DNA of 14,832 nucleotides, taken from contig SLGL01000151.1 in the NCBI GenBank assembly GCA_007123785.1, positions 1 to 14,832 on the forward strand, in the 5' to 3' direction. Shown in pieces: positions 1-6,547 of this stretch (the stretch's first letter is position 1; each line of letters opens with the position of its first letter). The DNA comes from Balneolaceae bacterium (lineage in GTDB: Bacteria > Bacteroidota > Rhodothermia > Balneolales > Balneolaceae). Under the pieces are notes generated by a model. The model was given only the letters and a program-made list of their open reading frames with translations, ran no database searches and was not told the origin of the DNA. The position numbers were made by a program, and so were the translations under genes.

Positions 1-119
1 CTGTGGGCAATCCCGACGGCGGTCGGGAGAAAATGGTGGCGGAAACGTACCTGAGTACGTTGAGCAAACCATTTTTGGGACAACGCAGCTCACGGTTAAA
101 TTTCGCAGCGTTTGACAGG
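1..119 (+). repeat. Nested inverted-repeat element, family 1, copy 1
   Basis: The outer arms 1-8 and 88-95 pair over 8 positions with two G-T wobbles. A middle stem pairs 30-37 with 68-75. An inner 7-bp stem pairs 44-50 with 55-61 around a CTGA loop. A separate hairpin (11-17 with 22-28) seems to have been inserted into the left arm. The single-stranded tail 98-119 contains AAATTTCGCAGC and then TTTGACAGG. Positions 39-64 are identical to 10390-10415 in copy 2. The element may begin before the window edge. No coding sequence lies inside. Confidence 0.8.
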
Positions 120-195
120 GTTTTTTTTAAAAAAGTTTATATTGAATTATAAGTTGATAACAATTAGGTGCATATCGTTTTCAAATAATTTTAGT

Positions 196-281
196 GTGAG
201 AAATGCGGGCTAACTGTCAAAGTCGGGAGGAATCGCTTCGCTGAGGAAAAAATCTTTTGGTGAAAAATCCGGATTATAAAG
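196..281 (+). repeat. Dispersed repeat, family 3 (two adjacent units)
   Basis: 196-213 reads GTGAGAAATGCGGGCTAA. 223-241 is a 19-mer (TCGGGAGGAATCGCTTCGC) found identically at 2152-2170. 240-281 closely matches 8072-8113 and, inverted, 12675-12712. The shared pattern is CTGA, an A-rich run, ATCTyTTGGTGA, then ATCCGG. The stretch from 191 to 385 is open on the minus strand, but the translation resembles no known family and consists largely of repeat, so no gene is called. Confidence 0.65.
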
Positions 282-498
282 TCGAACAAGCCTTTCACCG
301 ATACAGGATTCCCTTCCAGAATTTGATCCTGCTTAATCAATTCTTCATTTCTGAAAGCTACATTTATAGTATAGAGAACTATCAAAAAATGAGAGTCACT
401 GGGAGAGATTTCAGAGTGAAACTATAACCGGATAAAACAGACTCCCTTACTCCTCTCAACTATTTTTAAACGGAGAACCCAAAAGGATCAGGAAGAAG
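282..498. other. Leader region of porin-like gene, no gene seen
   Basis: This AT-rich stretch lies between the family 3 repeats and the porin-like start codon. No RNA gene or convincing promoter was recognised. A purine-rich AGGAAGAAG at 490-498 directly precedes the ATG and is the only translation signal visible. Confidence 0.4.
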
Positions 499-1605
499 AT
501 GAAAAAAAGAATGACTCCTTTCACCCTGTCTGTTCTGTTTATTTTTTTAATGCTTTCAACACAGTCTCAAGCACAAATCCACCTTGATGTAGGTGGTTAT
601 ATGCAAACCTGGTACATAGCCGAACAGCAGAATGAACTACTCGATATCAATGGCAATGTTTACGACACCAGCGTTCAGGGGTTTCGCATGAGAAGAGCGC
701 GGACGGTTGCACGTGGCCAGATTAGTGATTCTTTCAGTGCAGCTACCTGGATGGAATTTGCCGGAAGCTCCCCCACCCTGCTCTGCTTCTTTGCCGATGC
801 GCACATTCAGCCGTGGTTTAACATCCGCTTTGGCCAGTTTATTATGCCCGGGCAATCCTTTGATACGGGAAGGCTGCCCTCCTCTCAGCTTATATTTTAC
901 GACCGTGCCTCGATCACATCCACTCTCTCCAGAACCATGGGCTTTGACCTGTTCCGGGATATAGGGGTGATGGCATACGGTCAGCACGGACGTCTTTGGT
1001 ACGGAATCCATGCAAGTAATGGAAGCGGACGGTTTCAGCACGCTGGATCAAACATCACCGAACGGAATGCAGGGAGCGGAATCTACGGTGGCAGGGTTGA
1101 TTTTGAAATGTTTGATGGCTTTACACTTGGCGGACACTTCTCCACAAACCAGCAGCGAGATGTGGTTCAGAACGGCACAGGCCCGTTTGATATCAACCGC
1201 ACCTCCTACTCGTTCAGAGCCATTACCAACAACCTGGGGATAGACGGCCTCTTCAGCCAGTTCGAATACATGCAGCTCACCTCCAGAGACAGCAATGGCG
1301 GCATGATGCTCAACGACGAAGGCGAATACAACCTTCACGGTTTTTACACTCAAATCGGCTATCGTATCACTGCCGACTGGCATGTTCTGGGAAGATATGA
1401 TGAGATGACCCAAAAACCGGGTCAGACGTTCGAAACCGGACACTTCCACACCAACCGGTACGTACTTGGATTATCCCGCTATATCCGGCATGACGGCAAC
1501 GAAATCGTGCGAACTCACCTCAATTACTCATTCGGAAAATCAGGCCCGATAGAATTGAGCGACTCGATTCTGGTGCTCGTTTTACAGCTAAGATTTATTC
1601 CGTAA
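499..1605 (+). CDS. Porin-like outer-membrane beta-barrel protein
   Basis: The 368-residue protein has a clear Sec signal peptide (MKKR, a hydrophobic core at about residues 8-19, then STQSQAQ with probable cleavage after residue 25). The mature part is a succession of short amphipathic strands rich in Gly, Tyr, Phe and Arg and ends in the aromatic-hydrophobic run LVLQLRFIP, as expected of an outer-membrane barrel. An RMRRAR segment near residues 63-68 and a GQFIMPGQSFD segment resemble the phosphate-selective or OprO/OprP-like porin group common in Bacteroidota, but substrate specificity cannot be read from the sequence. The ATG at 499 has a purine-rich stretch immediately upstream. It is monocistronic by spacing, since the next gene begins 114 bases downstream. 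A weak hairpin follows the stop. Membership of a barrel family is confident; the porin label is less so. Confidence 0.75.
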   Translation: MKKRMTPFTLSVLFIFLMLSTQSQAQIHLDVGGYMQTWYIAEQQNELLDINGNVYDTSVQGFRMRRARTVARGQISDSFSAATWMEFAGSSPTLLCFFADAHIQPWFNIRFGQFIMPGQSFDTGRLPSSQLIFYDRASITSTLSRTMGFDLFRDIGVMAYGQHGRLWYGIHASNGSGRFQHAGSNITERNAGSGIYGGRVDFEMFDGFTLGGHFSTNQQRDVVQNGTGPFDINRTSYSFRAITNNLGIDGLFSQFEYMQLTSRDSNGGMMLNDEGEYNLHGFYTQIGYRITADWHVLGRYDEMTQKPGQTFETGHFHTNRYVLGLSRYIRHDGNEIVRTHLNYSFGKSGPIELSDSILVLVLQLRFIP

Positions 1606-1610
1606 CGTTC

Positions 1611-1627
1611 AAACCTGACAGGTTTTT
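1611..1627 (+). terminator. Possible weak hairpin terminator
   Basis: AAACCT, GAC and AGGTTT form a 6-bp stem with a 3-base loop just after the porin-like stop, followed by only two more T. It is AT-rich and short, so termination is doubtful. CCTGACAGG-type sequences recur elsewhere in the window, so it may instead be repeat material. Confidence 0.3.
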
Positions 1628-1719
1628 CTGATCTCAATTCATCAAATCATGATAACTAAACAAACCCCCAGGTTTTATTATATTCGAAAAAGAAATTTAA
1701 CTGATTCCAAACTCAAAAC

Positions 1720-2022
1720 ATGCACTATCTTCTGATCTACGAACTAAGCACCGATTACCTGGAACGCCGCGGGGAGTTCCGTGATGAACACCTTAAATTG
1801 GCCTGGGATGCACATAAAAACGGCAATCTGATTCTTGGCGGGGCACTTCAGGAACCGGCTGACCTCGCTTTTCTTCTTTTTGAAGGAGATTCTCCAAAAG
1901 CCGCGGAGAATTTTGCCAAAAACGACCCGTACATAAAGAACGGACTTATCAAAAAGTGGAAAGTCCGTCCCTGGATGACGGTTGTGGGAAAGATGGCCGC
2001 ATCACCCGTTAAGCCAGAATAA
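1720..2022 (+). CDS. YciI-like (YCII-related) family protein
   Basis: A 100-residue cytoplasmic protein with the YCII ferredoxin-like fold pattern: a first strand HYLLIYEL, the helix RDEHLKLAWDAHKNG with the family's conserved His (His24), the strand NLILGGALQEP, and an acidic site NDPYIKNGLI with Asp69 near the C-terminus. In this family the His and Asp residues line a probable active-site pocket. Members act in various degradative or dehalogenase-like reactions, and most, like this one, have no assigned substrate. It has no signal peptide. The start ATG has no evident Shine-Dalgarno sequence. It stands alone between the porin-like gene and repeats, so context gives no function. The family call is firm. 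Confidence 0.82.
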   Translation: MHYLLIYELSTDYLERRGEFRDEHLKLAWDAHKNGNLILGGALQEPADLAFLLFEGDSPKAAENFAKNDPYIKNGLIKKWKVRPWMTVVGKMAASPVKPE

Positions 2023-2067
2023 GCTGGATTTTGCCTGTGTTTGACAGGTAATCTAATTGAGTTGAGC

Positions 2068-2138
2068 CATCGGATGAGTTTTTCGGGAAATGAGTCAATT
2101 CCGATGATTGGGATAATACCGGATTTCGTTTCACTCCT
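2068..2138 (-). repeat. Dispersed repeat, family 2, inverted copy
   Basis: Read on the minus strand, this contains ATCCGG, an AT-rich spacer, CCCAATCATC, AATTGACTC, then CCCGAAAAACTCATCCGAT. The same order is seen on the plus strand at 6287-6386 and, more diverged, at 12970-13071. It sits in the 368-base gap between the YciI-like and DUF5777 genes. Confidence 0.7.
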
Positions 2139-2139
2139 G

Positions 2140-2170
2140 TCCCGAACAAACTCGGGAGGAATCGCTTCGC
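2140..2170 (+). repeat. Hairpin with truncated family 3 repeat
   Basis: TCCCGA (2140-2145) and TCGGGA (2152-2157) form a 6-bp hairpin. The right arm begins the 19-mer identical to 223-241. The similarity stops abruptly after 2170, so this is a truncated copy fused to the family 2 repeat on its left. Confidence 0.6.
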
Positions 2171-2258
2171 CCGGTACTTACAAAAATTATTATGAATAAA
2201 TCTATCAATTAGACAATTAATGTCTTAGCCTGCATTTTCAGCGATCGTGTCAAAAACA

Positions 2259-2348
2259 ACCTGTCAGATGCTGCGAAATTTTCCGTCTGATGGGAATCTG
2301 TTGTTTCCCTCCCCATATGATCATACCGGTGGCCGGGAGTGCCATCAG
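2259..2348 (-). repeat. Nested inverted-repeat element, family 1, degenerate copy 3
   Basis: The conserved tail of family 1 is present inverted: GCTGCGAAATTT at 2270-2281 next to CCTGTCAGAT at 2260-2269. Beyond it the arms CTGATGG (2287-2293) and CCATCAG (2342-2348) pair perfectly, and CTCCC (2309-2313) pairs with GGGAG (2335-2339) inside. The interior contains the palindrome TATGATCATA and has no similarity to the other two copies, so only tail and architecture are shared. A plus-strand reading frame crossing this region (2247-2543) has no recognisable product. Confidence 0.5.
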
Positions 2349-2390
2349 CAGGATAAACGGTTCAAATTGAGCATGAGCGGTTTTTTTATC

Positions 2391-3245
2391 TCAAAAACCA
2401 AACACTCTGTGGATATTAAAGCCGAAACGGAATTCCCCTTCCCAAAATCGGTCGCGGTTGTTGGCCATTATAAAGGATTCGTTATGCCATTGCGAACTGG
2501 TAAAAAAGAGCTGAAAAATATGCCCGCCCGTATCGATGTTTAAGGTTACAGCAGCTGTATCGTATGTTCCGGGGTTCCGGTCGCCAATCACCGGAAGATA
2601 TTCTGCACCCAGCGAAAAGCGGTCGTTCAGTGCAAGTCCGGCAACAATTCCGAGCCCAAAAAGCTGCTTTTCATTATTGCCCGATACACGATTAAAATGA
2701 GCATACATCGGAGTCGCCTGCAGGCTGAAATTGCCCATTTTCCGGGCAATCATAACCGATACGAAATAGTTGAGACGCTCCGAAAAATCTCTGCCAGTTC
2801 CCGGAAATGTGTTGATTCCCACCGATGTCTTCACGGCCAGTTCCACCGGTGTACTCCCCGAAACCGTCTGCCTCAGTATGTTGTATTTGGCGTGCATATC
2901 AACCAGTTTGTTAAACGTCATCCGCCCGATACCCATCGAAAAGCGGTCGTGAAATCCATATTCCAGCCCGAGTCGTGTGTTTGCACCGTCATCAAGTCCG
3001 AAAAAATGATCGATACCGCCATCCACCAGGCCGAATGTGTGTTTAACTGTGGAATTGAGATTTCTGGCCGATACACTCTCAACCGTGCTGATTCCGATAC
3101 TGTATGAAGCCCAAAAGAGCCGGTCAACCGGCGGATCGGCATCAGCTCTTTCACGTGGAAGCTGTGCGTTCATACTCTCAACTAACAGTACTAAGTGCAA
3201 AAAAAAGACCGTGAAGCCGAAGTTGGCAAATTTACAGACGTTCAT
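2391..3245 (-). CDS. DUF5777 family outer-membrane beta-barrel protein
   Basis: A 284-residue exported protein with a signal peptide (hydrophobic at about residues 9-22, probable cleavage after SMNA at residue 27). The body matches the DUF5777 pattern as I know it: HTFGLVDGGIDHFFGLDDGA then NTRLGLEYG (residues 69-97), RFSMGIGR (101-108), AKYNILRQT (119-127), ERLNYFVSVMIARKM (156-170) and SLQATPMYAHFNR (174-186). Strands alternate through to the last residues. The molecular function of the family is unknown. It is last in a minus-strand series, 26 bases after the YceI-like gene, and such barrels are often found near YceI and electron-transfer genes. No strong terminator follows. Confidence 0.82.
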   Translation of the reverse strand: MNVCKFANFGFTVFFLHLVLLVESMNAQLPRERADADPPVDRLFWASYSIGISTVESVSARNLNSTVKHTFGLVDGGIDHFFGLDDGANTRLGLEYGFHDRFSMGIGRMTFNKLVDMHAKYNILRQTVSGSTPVELAVKTSVGINTFPGTGRDFSERLNYFVSVMIARKMGNFSLQATPMYAHFNRVSGNNEKQLFGLGIVAGLALNDRFSLGAEYLPVIGDRNPGTYDTAAVTLNIDTGGHIFQLFFTSSQWHNESFIMANNRDRFWEGEFRFGFNIHRVFGF

Positions 3246-3271
3246 AGGCCGTTGTTATTTTTGGTTAAGGT

Positions 3272-3832
3272 TCAGATTTCCTCTTTTGGTGCCGAGTTCA
3301 GTGTGGCTTCAATCCGAAGCTCCTGCTCTTCATTCACCCGGTAAAAAAGAATTCCCGGCGGCTCGATGTCGTAATCTTCAAGGTTCAGTATCCATTCTGC
3401 AGTCAGATAAAGCTCTTCTCCCTGTTTTTGCATGGTTCCCTGAATGGTTACATTTCTTGTGACTCCGTGAATGGTAAACTCTCCCTGTACTTCAACCTGC
3501 TGAGTTTCACTGCTGTTTTGGTCGAATGAAGTACTGAGAGTACCTGTGAACTCTGCGAAGGGGTAATCATCCACATTCAATGTACGGTAGATATCGCGAT
3601 CACGGCGGCCAATACCCGATTTCAATGTACTAAGGTCGAGGTAAAAATCGACCAGGTTTTCATCAAAATCGATCAGGCCATGCAGATGATCCGAACTTCC
3701 TGTAAAGGTGTGAAGCGGCACTCTCGATGTGAACTCCACATGTCCGCTATCGGTGATATATGCTACATCCTGCCGGACATCATCACACACCCCGCAAAAC
3801 AATAAAATAATCAGTGATAAAAGAATATTCAA
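3272..3832 (-). CDS. YceI-like family exported protein
   Basis: A 186-residue protein with the YceI lipocalin-like pattern: HVEFTSRVPLHTFTGSSDHLHGLIDFDEN, strands VDFYLDLSTLKSGIGRRDRDI, then LNVDDYPFAEFTG, and a later GEFTIHGVTRNVTIQGT strand pair. Family members bind isoprenoid quinones or similar lipids in a barrel in the periplasm. The start is the TTG at 3832-3830: an in-frame TGA lies shortly upstream, no ATG is available, and a GGAG sits 5 bases before the TTG. The first 16 residues are hydrophobic and include two Cys (13 and 16), but neither forms a standard lipobox, so secretion is likely and lipidation uncertain. It lies between the cupredoxin and DUF5777 genes at short spacing. Confidence 0.8.
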   Translation of the reverse strand: MNILLSLIILLFCGVCDDVRQDVAYITDSGHVEFTSRVPLHTFTGSSDHLHGLIDFDENLVDFYLDLSTLKSGIGRRDRDIYRTLNVDDYPFAEFTGTLSTSFDQNSSETQQVEVQGEFTIHGVTRNVTIQGTMQKQGEELYLTAEWILNLEDYDIEPPGILFYRVNEEQELRIEATLNSAPKEEI

Positions 3833-3882
3833 AATGACTCCGGGTTCAGCTATTCACCAGGTTTACAGATTAACAAATCGTA

Positions 3883-4377
3883 TTAATACCCGTTGCCATC
3901 TCCGTTGACTCCATTCCCGTCATCTCCGTTATCATCATCGTTATCCGGTTCATCTTCGGTTACGGTAATGGTTCCTGTCATACCGCCATCCAGGTGGGGT
4001 ACACAATAATAATCGAAGGTACCTGTTTCATCGAATGTGTACTCAAATTCACCGTCCGGCGGTATGTTACCACTGTCGAATAGTCCGTCGTGTTCTCCGT
4101 CTGAACCGCTTGTAACCGTATGTATTTCTCCGCTTTGGTTAATCCAGGTAACGGTAGTTCCTACCTGTACGGTTCTGTTTGCCGGGACAAACTGAATCCC
4201 TTCCATCCAGACTTCATTGGCGGCAGGCGTTCCGTTCTCCCCGTTTTCGTTGTTATTATGGCCTGGGTCGGTTGAACTGTCACAGGAGGCAAGCCCCAAC
4301 AGCGCAAGAACCGATACGGAAATACATATGAAAAAAACTGTTTTGATTCTTGTGAAAGAAGATTTTGTCGAAAACAT
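3883..4377 (-). CDS. Cupredoxin (plastocyanin/azurin-like) lipoprotein
   Basis: A 164-residue lipoprotein. The hydrophobic signal at about residues 14-31 ends in LASC, with Cys32 the probable lipidated residue. After an Asn/Gly-rich linker comes a cupredoxin fold: GIQFVPANRTVQVGTTVTWIN (residues 60-80), the first copper ligand His86 in GEIHTVTSG, then GTFDYYCVPHLDGGM, supplying Cys125, His128 and Met133. This is a complete type 1 copper site, so electron transfer at the periplasmic face is expected. The last 24 residues are a low-complexity Asp/Asn/Gly tail of unknown role. It begins 62 bases after the membrane-anchored barrel gene, which leaves room for its own promoter, and is followed at 50 bases by the YceI-like gene. 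Confidence 0.88.
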   Translation of the reverse strand: MFSTKSSFTRIKTVFFICISVSVLALLGLASCDSSTDPGHNNNENGENGTPAANEVWMEGIQFVPANRTVQVGTTVTWINQSGEIHTVTSGSDGEHDGLFDSGNIPPDGEFEYTFDETGTFDYYCVPHLDGGMTGTITVTEDEPDNDDDNGDDGNGVNGDGNGY

Positions 4378-4439
4378 GGTATTTGTTTTTTAAGTGAATG
4401 TTAAATTGAACTTTGCCGAAAATTTTAAAGTGTCAGCCA

Positions 4440-5711
4440 TCACTGCCGGGACAACCGGTAGTTGAGTGAAATAAAACTGCCCATTGAATAGAGGTTCACA
4501 TCACCCCACCCCACTCCGCGAACAGGCAGCCGAATAAATGGCTCGACCCGAATACTCCAGTTTGAGTGGACATCGAACTCATATCCAACTGAAAAGCCGG
4601 CGTTGCTGAACCAGTGGGGTGAGCCGTTCCGAATGCTCATGGACTCTTCCAAACCATAACCGGCTTCATCATACCGAAACCGGTAATCTTCATTGAGCAT
4701 GATGTATGAAGACAAACCTGCGGTTGCAAAAATCCGAGACCTTTCGAAATTGAACAGGTTGTATTTCAGGTTCAGGGGAATGTCCAGAATCAGACAAACT
4801 GCTGTGGTTTCATCGGGCATAACACCTTCATTCCAGTAGCCGGGCGGATTATACTCGCCAGAGCCTGCCAGATAGCGAACATTCGATGCAATAAATCCGC
4901 CACTTAAAGAGAAGTTACTGCTGATACGGTACTCACCCGTTACACCGATTTTGTACCCCGGATCATAAAAATCAGAAAGTCTGCCTGCGGTGCTCAGGTC
5001 GGGCGAAACGGTAAGGCCCAGGGCTAAACGTGAATACTCAGACTCAATGGCTGCTTCTTCCAGTTCTTCGATAAGGTAAATCCCGTCTGCAGATTCTTTC
5101 GCATAAGTATCTGTCAGAAAAAAATCACCGTGCGGTTCTGTTTTGTCTCTGATCATGAATATAGACTGCATTTTGCTATCCACAGCTTTCTGAACATCTT
5201 CCGTCAGCATCGGGCGGAGCATATCGGCCACGAACTCTATATGTTCCATCTGAATCGCCTCTTCCAATCTGCTATCCCGCGGAAACTGCTCTTCACTTTC
5301 TACCAGAAGAAGGTTTAATTCATCCTTTGTCACTGCCGGAGTTTGATCTGCTTCCGGGTCGGGGAGAGCGTCGCTTTCTGGATCCACATCGCCTTCTGTC
5401 AGCAACGGGGCATCGGGCGAAATCACTTCAGGCTGCTCAGTCTGAGGTGCTTCTTCCCTGGCCATTAAATCAGCAAACTCGTTGAGCCTGTTGTGATTTT
5501 CGTATGTGAAATATCCCAGCATCGAAATAATGAGAATGGCGGCTGCCGTAATCCATGCAATTTTCCTGCGATAAGAACGCTTCATATCCCGGATGTCGAG
5601 CTGTTTTTCCAGTTTCATCCAGTCTTCTTTACGGAACGGAATGTCGAAATCTTCAGCTTTCTTTCTGAAAAAGCGTTCCAGTGAATCGTTATGGTAATTT
5701 TCTTCGGACAT
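4440..5711 (-). CDS. Single-span membrane protein with C-terminal barrel domain, probable anti-sigma partner
   Basis: A 423-residue protein in three parts. Residues 1-49 are charged, hydrophilic and presumably cytoplasmic, with SLERFFRKKAEDFDIPFRKEDWMKLEKQL resembling the N-terminal segment of Bacteroidota proteins paired with ECF sigma factors. Residues 50-68 are one transmembrane helix (KIAWITAAAILIISMLGYF). After a Pro/Glu/Asp-rich linker (about 85-130), residues 226-423 form a PorT/OmpA-like beta-barrel domain with repeated amphipathic strands (for example YKIGVTGEYRISSNFSLSGG) ending SFISLNYRLSRQ. The gene starts 7 bases after the sigma-factor stop, so the two are almost certainly cotranscribed. 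An anti-sigma role is inferred from this position and the topology; no zinc-binding or classical anti-sigma motif is visible. How an inner-membrane helix and a barrel-like domain coexist is unclear. Confidence 0.65.
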   Translation of the reverse strand: MSEENYHNDSLERFFRKKAEDFDIPFRKEDWMKLEKQLDIRDMKRSYRRKIAWITAAAILIISMLGYFTYENHNRLNEFADLMAREEAPQTEQPEVISPDAPLLTEGDVDPESDALPDPEADQTPAVTKDELNLLLVESEEQFPRDSRLEEAIQMEHIEFVADMLRPMLTEDVQKAVDSKMQSIFMIRDKTEPHGDFFLTDTYAKESADGIYLIEELEEAAIESEYSRLALGLTVSPDLSTAGRLSDFYDPGYKIGVTGEYRISSNFSLSGGFIASNVRYLAGSGEYNPPGYWNEGVMPDETTAVCLILDIPLNLKYNLFNFERSRIFATAGLSSYIMLNEDYRFRYDEAGYGLEESMSIRNGSPHWFSNAGFSVGYEFDVHSNWSIRVEPFIRLPVRGVGWGDVNLYSMGSFISLNYRLSRQ

Positions 5712-5718
5712 AAACTAT

Positions 5719-6246
5719 TCAGATTAATTTATTTTCCAGCAAAGCCCGCAAATTTCGTTTGGCTTTAGAAAGGTTCGATTTAGACGTGCCCACCGAAATA
5801 TCAAGCAGTCCTGCAATTTCCTCATGTGAAAACCCTTCAATCACATGCAGGTTAAACACCGTACGGTAAGCAGGTGTCAGCTTCCGTACCATCTCCACAA
5901 TGTCATCGTATGAAATACCACTTGTTATCCTCTCATCAGAAATGGGTTCTGGCCATGCTTCATCCAGACTTTCCCATTTTTTCATCTTCCTGGCTTTGTG
6001 AAAATGAGTGATAGCCGTATTTACAATGATCTGCCTCAGCCAGGGTTTAAACGGCCGGCCGGAATCGTATTGACGGATATTTTCAAACACTTTCATAAAT
6101 GCATCATTTAAAATATCTACCGCTTCATTTCGCGAGTCGGCATAGCGGAGAGTAATGCTCATTCCGTAAGCATAGAACAACTCGTAGAGCTCTTTTTGAT
6201 CTTTACGTCGCCGTTTCCGGCATCCTTTAATGATTTCTCTGAGCAA
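5719..6246 (-). CDS. ECF-family RNA polymerase sigma factor
   Basis: A 175-residue sigma-70 protein of the extracytoplasmic-function type, with only regions 2 and 4. Region 2 spans about residues 18-85 and includes DILNDAFMKVFENIRQY and FKPWLRQIIVNTAITHFHK. Region 4 spans about 115-168, with LTPAYRTVFNLHVIEGFSHE followed by EIAGLLDISVGTSKSNLSKA, the helix-turn-helix that reads the -35 element. The start is a TTG at 6246-6244: an in-frame TAA lies six codons upstream, no ATG precedes region 2, and no Shine-Dalgarno sequence is evident. It heads the five-gene minus-strand series and is followed 7 bases later by its probable membrane-bound regulator. Its regulon is unknown; autoregulation of this operon is a reasonable guess. 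Confidence 0.9.
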   Translation of the reverse strand: MLREIIKGCRKRRRKDQKELYELFYAYGMSITLRYADSRNEAVDILNDAFMKVFENIRQYDSGRPFKPWLRQIIVNTAITHFHKARKMKKWESLDEAWPEPISDERITSGISYDDIVEMVRKLTPAYRTVFNLHVIEGFSHEEIAGLLDISVGTSKSNLSKAKRNLRALLENKLI

Positions 6247-6286
6247 CGGTGTATATTTTTATTTAAAATCAAACAGACAACGAATA

Positions 6287-6386
6287 CCGTGTCAACTGTA
6301 AAAGTATGGGAGAATCACCGGACAAATCGATCCGGAATCATTCCAATCAACTTAATTGACTCTTTTTCCGAAAACCTCATCCGATA
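6287..6386 (+). repeat. Dispersed repeat, family 2, copy A
   Basis: This aligns along its length with 12970-13071: CCGTGTCAACTGTA against CCGTTTCACCTGTA, GGAGAATCACC against GGAGAGTCACC, TCGATCCGG in both, and the CCGAAAACCTCATCCGA end against TTGAAAAACTCGTCTGA. The right half also matches the inverted copy at 2068-2138. It lies between the divergent sigma-factor and xseA genes. The rest of that 301-base gap holds an imperfect AAAATTCCC/GGGAGTTTT inverted repeat near 6387-6417 and otherwise nothing recognised. Confidence 0.7.
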
Positions 6387-6547
6387 AAATTCCCTTCGTT
6401 TTATGAATCGGGAGTTTTCATCTAACTTCTGTTTGCCTGTACTCCATTTATGGCCAAGGGGTTGCCTCGTTTCTCCGATTTATCTATACATAGTCAATAT
6501 TAATGATAATTAACAGTATTTTGACCGCACTGGTGATGTAAAGTGAA

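Noticed and set aside
1..119. CRISPR array or tandem repeat
   Set aside because: The repeats are single dispersed units thousands of bases apart, without regular spacers or cas genes.
637..1449. Two long minus-strand open frames (637-1041 and 1048-1449) opposite the porin-like gene
   Set aside because: Both are shadows of a strongly supported exported barrel gene and have no recognisable domain or start signal.
2247..2543. Plus-strand 98-codon frame overlapping the DUF5777 gene end
   Set aside because: It runs through a degenerate repeat and into the antisense of a confident gene; the translation shows no family resemblance.
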